In this document: positions 25,259 through 33,308 of the stretch, piece after piece
How the letters are laid out: every line of letters starts with the position of its first letter
How positions within the stretch are numbered: position 1 is the first letter of the stretch
From: a virus
DNA: 56,903 bases
Direction: 5' to 3' (one strand)
IMG/VR virus record: IMGVR_UViG_3300022540_000584
Location: 1-56,903 of that record
Notes under the pieces: model-generated
What the model was told of the DNA's origin: nothing
Databases searched by the model: none
The model's input: the letters and a program-made list of their open reading frames with translations, nothing else
Made by a program: the position numbers and the translations under genes

Positions 25259-26892
25259 GGAAACTCTCCGACAGCGGCGCGATGAGCGAGGCCAGGCGGT
25301 TCAAGACATTGACGCTGAGCCGCAGCGCTGGCAGCGGCGGCGGCGTCGCCATGCCGCAGCCGATGGCGCAGAACCAGATGATCATCGCCAACCCCACGCC
25401 TGCGTGGTCGCTGCTGGCTGCGCCCTCGGCGGAGGGGCAGGCACTCATCGCCGGGGCCGATCCGCATACGCCCGCCTGGGGCACGGTGTTCCCGGCGGAG
25501 ATGCAGTTCCAGGCCAACGTCGGTTTTGGCGGCATCTCCGACCCTGATTACTCCATCCATACCGACGGCGTCATCATGGTCGGTGATTACATTCTCTCGC
25601 GCAACGAAGGTACTTGCGGCTATCTAAGTTATAGATATACTGACGATGCGACTGGGCCATACTGGTCGAGCCGGAAGGCGCGCGGGGACATAGCCGGTCC
25701 TACGATCGTCAGCGACGGTGACACGCTTTGGGACTTGGCCGTGATGGGCCACGACGGCGTGGCGTGGGCACCGGCGGCGAGCATACAGGTAAAAGTTGAT
25801 GGCACGCCGGACACTGACGACATGCCGGGGATGATATTGTTCAGGACTTCACCCGCTGGCTCCGACACTCCACTGACCAGAGTGAGGATCAGGAGCACCG
25901 GCGTAACTGAATTTTACGCCGGCATCACTTTCAGCGGCGCGACCGGCGTCAACGTCGTCACCGTGCCAGACAACGCGGCGCAGGCGATGCACCTGGTGGA
26001 CGCGGGCGGCATCGAATACATGCGCGTCGTGAGCACGAACGCCCAGCCCGTCGTCGTGTTCAATGAAGGCGGCGCGGACGTAGACCACCGCTGGGAGGCC
26101 GTCGGGCAGCCCAATGCGTTGTTCGTGCGGGGCAGCGACGGGAAGATAGGTATTTGGACGACTACGATCAATGCAGCCAGGGTCGAGATCGGCGGCGCGA
26201 CTGGCCCGGCGATAGTAAACTTGCCCACGAATCTTTCCACCATTGACGCCGGCCTCAGTACCAGAGATATTGCCAATGAATGCATCATCGTATTTGGTGC
26301 TAATGTCCACTCTGCTTACACTGGTCGAATCGCCCAGGGGGAAGCCGGAGCTTGTATCCGAGTCGACACGAGAGATCACGATGGAGGGACAACTGATAAG
26401 TATACTGTCTTCCAGGTGTTGACGAGGGCGGCCGAGGTCGCAGAGGGATCTTATACCGTCCCCTTCCAAATCGCAGGCGGCGCACCCACAGCCTCGCTTT
26501 GGATCACTCGTGCCGGTGCAGTCAATACCCGCGAGAACAGCGCCACGGTACGCCTCAGCGGCACAAGAGCGTTTGCGGCTACCATCTTGAGCCCAGAAGT
26601 GGGAACTTATTGTCAAATCCGTATTCCCCTGGCTTGCACTGTGATAGGAGTCTATGGCAATACCGTCGGAGGCACATCTTGCACGTTGAATATTGAGGAG
26701 CGCAGTTCGCTTGGTGACGCGGGCACCAATATACTGTCATCTGATATGGTGGCAGATGCCAATGGCGAGAGCGTGACCAGCGGCTTCAACAACTCATCAC
26801 TGGCGGCGGGGAACCACCTCACATTTGACGTGTCCGCCGTCTCCGGCGCGGTAAGTGAGGTGAACATTTCAGTGACGGTTATACTGACATAG
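25255..26892 (+). CDS. Tail fibre / receptor-binding candidate, 545 aa
   Basis: The ATG overlapping the preceding stop (ATGA) is chosen. GSGGGVAMPQPMAQNQMIIAN leads into many short beta strands separated by Gly/Asp, typical of trimeric fibre shafts, and a C-terminal globular beta domain ends SEVNISVTVILT. The late position after the hub supports receptor binding. Confidence 0.65.
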   Translation: MRKLSDSGAMSEARRFKTLTLSRSAGSGGGVAMPQPMAQNQMIIANPTPAWSLLAAPSAEGQALIAGADPHTPAWGTVFPAEMQFQANVGFGGISDPDYSIHTDGVIMVGDYILSRNEGTCGYLSYRYTDDATGPYWSSRKARGDIAGPTIVSDGDTLWDLAVMGHDGVAWAPAASIQVKVDGTPDTDDMPGMILFRTSPAGSDTPLTRVRIRSTGVTEFYAGITFSGATGVNVVTVPDNAAQAMHLVDAGGIEYMRVVSTNAQPVVVFNEGGADVDHRWEAVGQPNALFVRGSDGKIGIWTTTINAARVEIGGATGPAIVNLPTNLSTIDAGLSTRDIANECIIVFGANVHSAYTGRIAQGEAGACIRVDTRDHDGGTTDKYTVFQVLTRAAEVAEGSYTVPFQIAGGAPTASLWITRAGAVNTRENSATVRLSGTRAFAATILSPEVGTYCQIRIPLACTVIGVYGNTVGGTSCTLNIEERSSLGDAGTNILSSDMVADANGESVTSGFNNSSLAAGNHLTFDVSAVSGAVSEVNISVTVILT

Positions 26893-26901
26893 GGGGTTAG
26901 A

Positions 26902-27132
26902 ATGAGCGGAGTAGCGACGGTCACAGAGGCGAAGCAATTCATCGAGGGCGAGCGCCGGCAGCGCGCCGCCGCGTTTTGGCAGGCGCTGCAGTCTATCCAG
27001 GCGCAATACAATTGCACCCTGACGGCGATGCCGACGTGGATGCCGCTGGCGGGCGGCACGTTTACGCTGGCCTGCGAGGTGCAGGTCGTGATAGGCGATG
27101 CGCCGCCAGAACAAGAGCGGGGCGAGAATTGA
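26902..27132 (+). CDS. Unknown 76-aa protein between fibre and lyase genes
   Basis: A helix (ATVTEAKQFIEGERRQRAAA) is followed by a beta part (NCTLTAMPTWMPLAGGTFTL). It could be a fibre chaperone or trimer linker. The start follows AGGGGGTTAG. It is coupled to the next gene (TGACATG). Confidence 0.5.
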   Translation: MSGVATVTEAKQFIEGERRQRAAAFWQALQSIQAQYNCTLTAMPTWMPLAGGTFTLACEVQVVIGDAPPEQERGEN

Positions 27133-27133
27133 C

Positions 27134-27979
27134 ATGCCGCGAACAGGCATCGTGCACGGCAGTGGGCATTTCGAGGATAATGACCTCCGGGGTCTTTATA
27201 GCGAAGGCAACGCTCCAGAAACCGTCTCTTCTGGTCATCCCGTTCGCTTCGGCACTTACTCAATGCGGGCATATTTACACAGAACCGAGTCGCCAACTGC
27301 TTATAGAACTATGGTCGTCGTCCGAGCCGATGACCAGACACCATTCCTGCCGCGCATTCCGCACACAGACTTTCATTTTGACATCTTCGGCGAATACTGG
27401 ATCGGCTTCTCCATACATGTCCAATCCGACTTAGTAAGTGATCCACCCGAACTAACAGACGTCGTCTTTCAGGTCCAGCGGACGCCCGACGCTGGGCCAT
27501 ACTACCGCCAGCCGTGCGTTGCCCTGGCGATCGACACGCTCGAAGAGGGTGGGGAGTTGGTGGATTATTGGCGCATCTGGAGATTGTGGGATACGCGCCA
27601 GTCTGATCCTGGCAAGCCTTATGAGTACACGGAATGGTTTCAGATGATGTTGCCGATGGATCCTGCGGATATCGGCGGCTGGACAGACTGGGTCTTTCAC
27701 ATCATTTGGGATTGGCATAATAATGGCGATGGGCTACTCCAAGCCTGGCGCAACGGCGTGGAAGTGCTCAATGTGGAGGGCGGGAACTGCTCTAATGAAA
27801 TCATCAAAGGTCCTTATATGTCGTTCGGCGAGTACAAATGGGCTTGGCGCGATGAGACAGAGACTAATTCCGAATCGCGACTGTTTTACTTCGACCAGTT
27901 CCGCATCGGCGACAGCACGGCATCCTATGATGACGTAAAACCAGGCCCGCAGGCTGGCGTGATCGTGATGGTGGTGTAA
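27134..27979 (+). CDS. Polysaccharide-lyase-like depolymerase (heparinase I-type jelly roll)
   Basis: FGEYWIGFSIHVQSD, VFHIIWDWHNNGDGLLQAWR, GVEVLNVEGGN and LFYFDQFRIGD match the jelly-roll of heparin-lyase-like polysaccharide lyases. Such domains degrade or bind capsular glycans on phage tails. The 281-residue protein has no signal peptide. The start at ATG after the coupled stop is preferred. The substrate is not predictable and the catalytic residues were not pinned down. Confidence 0.65.
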   Translation: MPRTGIVHGSGHFEDNDLRGLYSEGNAPETVSSGHPVRFGTYSMRAYLHRTESPTAYRTMVVVRADDQTPFLPRIPHTDFHFDIFGEYWIGFSIHVQSDLVSDPPELTDVVFQVQRTPDAGPYYRQPCVALAIDTLEEGGELVDYWRIWRLWDTRQSDPGKPYEYTEWFQMMLPMDPADIGGWTDWVFHIIWDWHNNGDGLLQAWRNGVEVLNVEGGNCSNEIIKGPYMSFGEYKWAWRDETETNSESRLFYFDQFRIGDSTASYDDVKPGPQAGVIVMVV

Positions 27980-27980
27980 A

Positions 27981-28739
27981 ATGAAGAGAAAACTCTTGCT
28001 CCTGATCATCGCGACATTGGCACTGACGGTACGGCCCACTCCTACGCCCGGCGAGGCATTGTTAGCTAACGGCAACTTCGAAGGCGGCTGGCACCTGGAA
28101 ACGGCGTATTGGACGCCCGAGGGAGGGCCATTCCACAATCAATATCAGGAGATCACCCCGCCGGAGGGCTGGACGGCCTGGTGGCGTGAGGGGTTTCTTT
28201 GTTCTGGCACTGATGACTGGCGCACCGGGCGACCAGAGGCGAGGGTAATCTCAACTGTCCCTGATCCTGGGCGCGTCCATAGCGGCGAAAAGGCGACTCA
28301 GTTTTTTACGTACTGGAGATGTCACGAGGGGGGCTTGTTACAACAAGTAGCCGTTGAACCGGGTCATTACTACGCCTTCAGCGTCTACGGCCATGCCTGG
28401 TACAGTCGGTGCTCTACTAAGCCGCATGATCCGCCGCTGGACATTGATTGCGCGACGCCAATCACCTGGGCGCAGGACTGGCTCAGCGTGGGGATTGACC
28501 CGACTGGCGGCATAGACCCACTGGGGCCAGCAGTCGTGTGGGGCGAGGCGCGAGAGATTTACGGTGTCTATGATATGGCGCTGACGGCGGGGTGCGTTCA
28601 GGCGCAGGTGGAGACGCTGACGGTGTTCGTGAAGAGCGAGGCGTCCCATCCATTAAAGCACGTAGATTTTTACATTGACGACGCTGTGCTACGTGACGTG
28701 ACGTATCAGGCATTCTTGCCAGCGGTAAGGTTAGAATAA
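27981..28739 (+). CDS. Exported carbohydrate-binding-like protein, 252 aa
   Basis: The N-terminus is a Sec signal peptide (KRKLLLLIIATLALTVRPTP). The rest resembles a CBM-type beta sandwich (LLANGNFEGGWHLETAYWTP, HYYAFSVYGHAWYS, VDFYIDDAVLRDV). The C-terminus FLPAVRLE resembles the ending of another exported protein in this window. It may act outside the cell or be carried on the virion. Confidence 0.6.
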   Translation: MKRKLLLLIIATLALTVRPTPTPGEALLANGNFEGGWHLETAYWTPEGGPFHNQYQEITPPEGWTAWWREGFLCSGTDDWRTGRPEARVISTVPDPGRVHSGEKATQFFTYWRCHEGGLLQQVAVEPGHYYAFSVYGHAWYSRCSTKPHDPPLDIDCATPITWAQDWLSVGIDPTGGIDPLGPAVVWGEAREIYGVYDMALTAGCVQAQVETLTVFVKSEASHPLKHVDFYIDDAVLRDVTYQAFLPAVRLE

Positions 28740-28808
28740 GGTAAGAACGAGGTTAGAATAGGTTAGAAGGTTAGAGTTAAGTTAGAATTGGGTTAGAGCG
28801 AGGTTAGA
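28728..28808 (+). repeat. Seven TTAGA repeats ahead of the endolysin gene
   Basis: Seven TTAGA units, most within GGTTAGA, occur at 8-22 nt spacing, beginning in the last codons of the previous gene and ending at the endolysin ATG, whose ribosome site is the adjacent GAGG. A 19-nt stretch here recurs exactly at 52463-52481. Confidence 0.6.
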
Positions 28809-29543
28809 ATGAACGCCATCAAGGAACTTTTTAACGACTTTAATGGTGGGCCGGTGTATCTCAAAACAGGGCACTTTGGACTCCGTGCGAACGTGCAGCG
28901 AGTAGGTGGCACGCCTGGCCCTGATATCTTCCGGCTCAACCAAACGGGAGCCGATATTCTCCTTATATCCCTCGTAGGCACTGCATACTTGAAAGTGCCA
29001 GATGACATGCCTTGGAATAAGGACATCATCAGCGAATTGGCGACTAATGACAACTGCCCCGGCTCACTGTCTAATGGTTGGTGGCAGCGCCCGCTAAGCC
29101 AGATTGCCGGATTGACATTCCATCACACGCTGAGCGATAGCCCGCATGCCACGGCTCAGTGGTATGTCAGGAAGGACGGCGGACGGCCCAGTATTCCCTA
29201 CACGATTTGGATAACTCAGACTGGTGAGGTGCTGCTGTGCAATGCGCTGGAGGAAGGATGCTGGCACGATCATACCGGTTTCGAGAGCCGCAATCTAAGT
29301 GTAGGTCTCGCCGGTCGTCTCCACGAGTACCATCCCGCCGCCGTGCAACTGCAAGCCGCCGCGCGGGTGGCGGTGTGGGCAGTTCACGATAGAAGAATGA
29401 GCATCACACTGGAGACGGTACGGGGCCACATGGACGTGGGCACTTTTGCAGGCAAAACGGAATGTCCGGGCTGGGCATCAGCAGTGTCAGGAAATTGGAA
29501 ACCAGAACTTTACGAAATGATTGAGGCACTGCTGGGATATTGA
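28809..29543 (+). CDS. Endolysin: N-acetylmuramoyl-L-alanine amidase (PGRP/Ami_2 fold)
   Basis: The amidase domain spans about residues 95-240. Expected zinc ligands are His105 or 106 (LTFHHTLSD), His207 (RGHMDV) and Cys219 (TECPG), with PYTIWITQTGE and NLSVGLAG as core strands. It cleaves the stem peptide from muramic acid. Residues 1-90 are an extra domain of unknown function that may bind the wall. There is no signal peptide, so release needs a holin. Confidence 0.9.
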   Translation: MNAIKELFNDFNGGPVYLKTGHFGLRANVQRVGGTPGPDIFRLNQTGADILLISLVGTAYLKVPDDMPWNKDIISELATNDNCPGSLSNGWWQRPLSQIAGLTFHHTLSDSPHATAQWYVRKDGGRPSIPYTIWITQTGEVLLCNALEEGCWHDHTGFESRNLSVGLAGRLHEYHPAAVQLQAAARVAVWAVHDRRMSITLETVRGHMDVGTFAGKTECPGWASAVSGNWKPELYEMIEALLGY

Positions 29544-29554
29544 GGAGAATCGCC

Positions 29555-29836
29555 ATGGCCGTCACGAATCAAATGCTCCTTGACGAATTACAGCGCCTCC
29601 AGTTCCGCGTCAACGAGCTGGCCGCCGGGATCGCGCTGCTGTGCGAGCGAGCAGCGGGGCTGGAGACTTGGCGCGACGGGCACGACAAGAACGTGCACAC
29701 TAGTCTCCGTGAACAGATCAAGGCAATGGCAAATGTACAAGTGCGGCAGGGAGAGCGGCTGTGGAAAGTGGCGCTACAGGTTGCGCAGGTCGCCACGCTG
29801 TTGGCAGTGCTGGCAAAGTTGACAGGCGCATGGTAA
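29555..29836 (+). CDS. XhlA-like lysis protein: coiled coil plus C-terminal membrane helix
   Basis: GAGGAGA lies 7 nt before the chosen ATG. The N-terminus is coiled coil (MLLDELQRLQFRVNELAAGI); the end is one membrane helix (VALQVAQVATLLAVLAKL). This is the plan of haemolysin XhlA-type proteins that assist holins. It lies between amidase and hydrolase genes. Confidence 0.6.
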   Translation: MAVTNQMLLDELQRLQFRVNELAAGIALLCERAAGLETWRDGHDKNVHTSLREQIKAMANVQVRQGERLWKVALQVAQVATLLAVLAKLTGAW

Positions 29837-30294
29837 ATCTCTGCCTCGCCGCTGGCCTCGCCGCCGGCATCTGCTACGCACTGCCCGGCGACTTTCACCC
29901 GCCCGCGCCGCCGCCGTTGCCAGAGTGGGCCACGCAGCAGTGGCTCTACGTCGCCGCCGGGATAGTGGCCGGTGAGACGGTGCACGATTGCGCCACGTGC
30001 GATTTGTGGATCGCGTGCACTGTCGTCGGCGACGTGGAGCGACGCGGCTACCATCCGTGGCGGCTGCGGCCTGGGCGCTGGCACGGGTGGCGGGAGCCGG
30101 GGGAGCGGCATTATGAGGCTATCAGGCAAGCGCTAAGGGGTCTCTGCGATGCTGCGCCGAAATGTGCGTATCTGGGCTCGCTCTCAGATTATGCCGGGAA
30201 TTGGCGTTTCAATCTGGCGCACGAGCAACGTGTGACGGCTATTGGCAATCGGCATGGTGTCCTCACCTGCATCCCGCCACGTGATGATGATTGA
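29830..30294 (+). CDS. Signal-anchored SleB/CwlJ-like wall hydrolase candidate
   Basis: It has an N-terminal hydrophobic segment (LCLAAGLAAGICYALPG) and a Pro-rich linker. WLYVAAGIVAGETVHDCATC, then WIACTVVGDVERRGY and HYEAIRQALRGLCDAAPK follow. GETV would supply the catalytic Glu of SleB-type hydrolases, though the family fit is partial. It overlaps the XhlA-like gene by 7 nt and its 3' end overlaps the convergent early gene by 111 nt. Confidence 0.5.
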   Translation: MVNLCLAAGLAAGICYALPGDFHPPAPPPLPEWATQQWLYVAAGIVAGETVHDCATCDLWIACTVVGDVERRGYHPWRLRPGRWHGWREPGERHYEAIRQALRGLCDAAPKCAYLGSLSDYAGNWRFNLAHEQRVTAIGNRHGVLTCIPPRDDD

Positions 30295-30420
30295 CTTCCC
30301 CTCGTGCCCGAATTCGTCACGGTGCGGGCCGTCGTGGCCTGCCTCCAGCATGCAGACGAATGAACATTCTCTACCGTTCACGATAGCGCCTGAGAGATGC
30401 AATATATCACCGCATATCAC
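30184..30420 (-). CDS. Small Cys/His protein (C...C.LEAGHDGPH), last early gene
   Basis: CSFVCMLEAGHDGPHRDEFG is a recurring motif in small phage proteins and could bind zinc. It is the last gene of the leftward arm, and its 3' third lies antisense to the lysis gene; no terminator separates the two arms. Confidence 0.6.
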   Translation of the reverse strand: MICGDILHLSGAIVNGRECSFVCMLEAGHDGPHRDEFGHEGKSIIITWRDAGEDTMPIANSRHTLLVRQIETPIPGII

Positions 30421-30421
30421 G

Positions 30422-30640
30422 TCAATTCTCCTTTGCGAGTCTCAATCTGCGAGCCTCGACCTCTAGCAGCGCCTCGTCAATCCAGGCAAGATGTCCTGAA
30501 ATTGCCGTCTTGATCGACAATACCCCCGCCATGCTGTGCGGTCGATAACATCTATGTGAAAGCATATCCTCAATGCCGTCAAGCCACATCTCAACCTCTT
30601 TCCACAGTTCGTCAACGGTCATTTTATCCATATCTGTCAT
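30422..30640 (-). CDS. Unknown acidic helical protein, 72 aa
   Basis: The start overlaps the preceding stop (ATGA) and lies 8 nt after GGGAG; ATG and GTG codons further upstream overlap the ribosome site. It is mostly helical (MTVDELWKEVEMWLDGIEDM, ALLEVEARRLRLAKEN). The function is unknown. Confidence 0.6.
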   Translation of the reverse strand: MTDMDKMTVDELWKEVEMWLDGIEDMLSHRCYRPHSMAGVLSIKTAISGHLAWIDEALLEVEARRLRLAKEN

Positions 30641-31086
30641 GGGCATATCTCCCACTTTTCACGCGGCACTCGCTTAACCCAGTACCCCGATCCGGCACGT
30701 TCATAGAATCCGGTTGTTATTTCATCACCAACCTGTAGAATAGCGCCAACTATACCAGTTATCGGATCTACGCAGAAATAAGCGAACTCGCTCTCACTGC
30801 CGCCGCAAAATTTAGCAACTTCCGTGCACTTGCTCTCCAGGAGCATCTGATAAATCTTCTCAGTCTCCTCATTATGCTTGGCAGAATGCATGCTGATTGC
30901 CAAGCCGCTAGGAACGTGCACCTGATCGGGCCGCAGCCAGTCTATCGCCACCTCGCTGGCTTGGCGCATCGCCGGGACAGTCGCCACTTGCGCCGAACCC
31001 AACAGCGCCAGCGCGCCTAGGCCGACGAGCAACATCGTGCCGAACAGCAGTATCATGGTTTCCAGTGAACTCGTCCTCGTCATCAT
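30637..31086 (-). CDS. Membrane-anchored unknown protein, 149 aa
   Basis: AGGAGG precedes the chosen ATG. There is one membrane helix near the N-terminus (MILLFGTMLLVGLGALALLG), then a soluble domain with four Cys (SKCTEVAKFCGGS, FAYFCVDPITGIVGA, WEICP) that may form disulphides outside the membrane. No family is recognised. Confidence 0.6.
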   Translation of the reverse strand: MMTRTSSLETMILLFGTMLLVGLGALALLGSAQVATVPAMRQASEVAIDWLRPDQVHVPSGLAISMHSAKHNEETEKIYQMLLESKCTEVAKFCGGSESEFAYFCVDPITGIVGAILQVGDEITTGFYERAGSGYWVKRVPREKWEICP

Positions 31087-31144
31087 GTTATACCTCCTGT
31101 ATTCAACCACTCAAACAGCTTCCCATCACAACGCGCCAGCAAGA

Positions 31145-31384
31145 TCAGCGAGGCGTGCTCCTGCCCCTTACCTCACGGAATGCTGCCTCAATGTCCCTTT
31201 CTATCTCCTCAGATGTGGCCCTTGAGAGCCTTGCTGTAATCCTCTGAAACAGCGCCTCGGCCAGTTGCCCGATGTCGAAGTCGCGGATCTCACCGCCCGG
31301 ACCGCCCTCGAGCGCCGGGCAGCGGTCGTGCTGGCGCAGCGAGAAGACGAGCAGGCCGCCGGTTTGCCCGGGTGTCAGGAACAT
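31145..31384 (-). CDS. Unknown 79-aa protein
   Basis: GAGGAG inside the upstream gene precedes the ATG by 6 nt. The start (MFLTPGQTGGLLVFSLRQHD) is followed by a helical C-terminus (QLAEALFQRITARLSRATSE). It overlaps the end of the Gp37/68-like gene. Confidence 0.5.
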   Translation of the reverse strand: MFLTPGQTGGLLVFSLRQHDRCPALEGGPGGEIRDFDIGQLAEALFQRITARLSRATSEEIERDIEAAFREVRGRSTPR

Positions 31385-32283
31385 TGCGGCTCCTCTATCA
31401 CGTCCGCGCTGCTAGGCTGCGGGAACTCTTGCCAGGTGCGACCATCTAGCAAGTGGCCGGCGGCTTTCTTGCCGACGCGGGCCATTGGCGGCCAGCCCAT
31501 GCTATGCCGAACATTTGCATAGTAAGTCTCTGGTAGATCGTCTCCGCAGTCAACAGGCATCCAAGCCCCCCATTGCTTCATGAAATAAGCGATCTCATTC
31601 TCTTGACAAAAGTCCCGCGTTACCCTGTGCCAGTCGGGGTGTGACGGCCTAGCGCCTGGCCCACTCTCACCACCAGATATTATTTGCGACACAAATTCCC
31701 AGCCCGTCCAGTCCACGGGGCCGAGGGCGGGCTCATAGGAGACAAACTTGACGGCGGCGGGGCATTGCTCCAGGTATCCACGCCGCTCGTCGGCTGCGGC
31801 CTGGTTCTCGACGCTGACGCCGAGCCAGAGATTGGGCAGTGGTTTATGCCACTTGCTCTGGCGTGCCTCCGGGCGATTGAACCAATCCAACATCCGCCGT
31901 GGTCTCTTAGTAAGCATCTGGAATTTATGCTGCGGTGCCTGATACACTGTATAGAGCACATCACAGATGAAATCGTCAGGTACGCTTGGATGGAACAGAT
32001 CGCCCATTGAGGCGATGAAGATTCGACGTGGCTTTTTCCAATGTAGTGGTTGATCTAGCACATCACGGTTGAATCTTATCTCACCCGTCCACCTGGCCCT
32101 GCCGTTCTCGATAGTCGCCAGTCCCTTGTAGCGCGGGTGATGTTTCAACCTGGTGGCCGCCATTCGCGCGGCATAGCATTTATCGCAGCCTGGGCTCCCA
32201 GCGTGTGAGCAGCCTGTCACGACAGGCCATGTTTCACCTTTTGATCCATCTGGGTTACGAGTCCACTCGATATTCGTGGTCAT
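31375..32283 (-). CDS. Phage Gp37/Gp68-family protein (DUF5131, radical-SAM-like)
   Basis: It starts TTNIEWTRNPDGSKGETWPV, then CSHAGSPGCDKCYAAR (Cys25, 33, 36), the family's conserved iron-sulfur-like cluster motif. RIFIASMGDLFHP, KFQMLTKRP, LWLGVSVEN and ISGGESGPGARP complete the signature. The biochemical function of the family is unproven; a radical-SAM-type modification is suspected. It has its own promoter and AAAGGAG site. Confidence 0.88.
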   Translation of the reverse strand: MTTNIEWTRNPDGSKGETWPVVTGCSHAGSPGCDKCYAARMAATRLKHHPRYKGLATIENGRARWTGEIRFNRDVLDQPLHWKKPRRIFIASMGDLFHPSVPDDFICDVLYTVYQAPQHKFQMLTKRPRRMLDWFNRPEARQSKWHKPLPNLWLGVSVENQAAADERRGYLEQCPAAVKFVSYEPALGPVDWTGWEFVSQIISGGESGPGARPSHPDWHRVTRDFCQENEIAYFMKQWGAWMPVDCGDDLPETYYANVRHSMGWPPMARVGKKAAGHLLDGRTWQEFPQPSSADVIEEPQCS

Positions 32284-32300
32284 TTGCTATTCTCCTTTCG

Positions 32301-32338
32301 TGTGGTATAATTATACCACACAATCAAATGGAGGTCAA
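32301..32338. promoter_or_regulatory. Palindrome with back-to-back -10 boxes between divergent genes
   Basis: TGTGGTATAATTATACCACA is a perfect 20-bp palindrome giving TATAAT on both strands. For the leftward gene, TTGACC lies 17 nt upstream of TATAAT. Rightward, the same box precedes the HNH gene with a poor -35. A nearly identical box lies before the LAGLIDADG gene at 33.8 kb. Confidence 0.7.
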
Positions 32339-32339
32339 C

Positions 32340-32780
32340 ATGGGTTCTAAGATGGGCGTCTTGAAAGTCGCTGCTGGGAGAATTGGGGTTGAGTTTGATG
32401 AATACATGTCAAATCTTGAAAATGGATTAAAGTGGTGTCATCAATGCAGAAACTGGAAGAGTAAGTTTAGATTTGGCAATGACATAACAAGAGGAGATGG
32501 CCTGGACGCAGTCTGTCTTGAATGCAGACGTGTCAAAGTAAGAAGGCGCAGAAAGATTGCAACACCATCCATAAAAGTTCAATCTCAAGCCTCCAGTGCA
32601 GTAAGCAATGAGGTGAAGAGGGGCAGAATGATGAAAGCAACCGCCCTGGTCTGTTGTGATTGCGGAGAAGACGCCGAGCATTACCATCACCATCTAGGTT
32701 ATGCCAAGAGTCATTGGCTCGACGTAATTCCACTTTGCATGAAATGCCATGCTAAAAGACACTGGACTGGAGAGGCTTGA
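32340..32780 (+). CDS. HNH-type homing endonuclease with zinc knuckle
   Basis: GGAGG precedes the ATG. WCHQCRNWKSKFRFGND with CLECRR forms one zinc knuckle; the end, CCDCGEDAEHYHHHLGY and VIPLCMKCHAKRHW, is an HNH-like zinc-bound nuclease core. It is on the strand opposite to its neighbours and more AT-rich than they are, with its own promoter, as expected of a mobile gene. Confidence 0.75.
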   Translation: MGSKMGVLKVAAGRIGVEFDEYMSNLENGLKWCHQCRNWKSKFRFGNDITRGDGLDAVCLECRRVKVRRRRKIATPSIKVQSQASSAVSNEVKRGRMMKATALVCCDCGEDAEHYHHHLGYAKSHWLDVIPLCMKCHAKRHWTGEA

Positions 32781-32825
32781 TTCCTCTAATGCTTCTTGCG
32801 TCCATTCTATCCTTGATTTTGACAT
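32694..32825 (-). pseudogene. Possible 5' remnant of a Gp37/68-like gene
   Basis: A strong GAGGAGGGG site precedes an ATG reading MSKSRIEWTQ, the typical beginning of the Gp37/68 family, but the reading then turns into antisense of the HNH gene. It may be the severed 5' end of a gene interrupted when the HNH gene entered. Confidence 0.35.
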
Positions 32826-33055
32826 TTCCCCAGCCCCTCCTCTACTCTCATCAACTTCACCCGCATCGTCTCGCCGCCCGCTACCTGCGCCCGCCACGTC
32901 AACGAGTCGCCAACCCCCATGCCGCCCAGCAACCGCGCCAGCGGCGCCTTGAGGCTCAGGCGCTCCTTGCCGTCGCCGCCGGCGTAAACGATGAGGAATT
33001 GTAACTCCTCATCATCAAGCCTGACCGTCACTGTCATACCTGCTTTGAGTTTCAT
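32807..33055 (-). CDS. Standalone GreA/GreB C-terminal-like domain
   Basis: The 82 residues VRLDDEELQFLIVYAGGDGK, then ERLSLKAPLARLLGGMGVGD and VKLMRVEEG follow the FKBP-like C-terminal domain of GreA/GreB (SL.SPL..ALLG..VGD). The N-terminal coiled coil that reaches the RNA polymerase active site is absent. It could bind host RNA polymerase without cleavage activity. Confidence 0.55.
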   Translation of the reverse strand: MKLKAGMTVTVRLDDEELQFLIVYAGGDGKERLSLKAPLARLLGGMGVGDSLTWRAQVAGGETMRVKLMRVEEGLGKCQNQG

Positions 33056-33308
33056 CTATCTCCTCCAAATATTCCTTACTTACAATGATGCAAGCGGGCG
33101 GCTGCGTTTCACCGCATAATAGCGCCAGCCATACCCGGCCAAAAATCAGCGCAGATAGCCGCTCTTTAAGTGTCATTTTCCAGCACGAGACACATTGCTC
33201 CCCGTCCGTCCAGACGGGCAGCGAAGCAACGTCCGTGACACTATCTGAGTATTCCTGCCCGCTTGGTGTCAAGGTCTTATTTGAATAGTTAAAATGTATA
33301 GGCTTCAT
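33015..33308 (-). CDS. Conserved phage protein with CVSCWKM motif, 97 aa
   Basis: GAGGAGAG precedes the chosen ATG (MKPIHFNYSNKTLTPSGQEY). The motif VWTDGEQCVSCWKMTLKERL, then SALIFGRVWLALLCGETQPP, recurs in many small phage proteins of unknown function. The C-X2-C could bind metal. It overlaps both neighbours. Confidence 0.7.
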   Translation of the reverse strand: MKPIHFNYSNKTLTPSGQEYSDSVTDVASLPVWTDGEQCVSCWKMTLKERLSALIFGRVWLALLCGETQPPACIIVSKEYLEEIDETQSRYDSDGQA

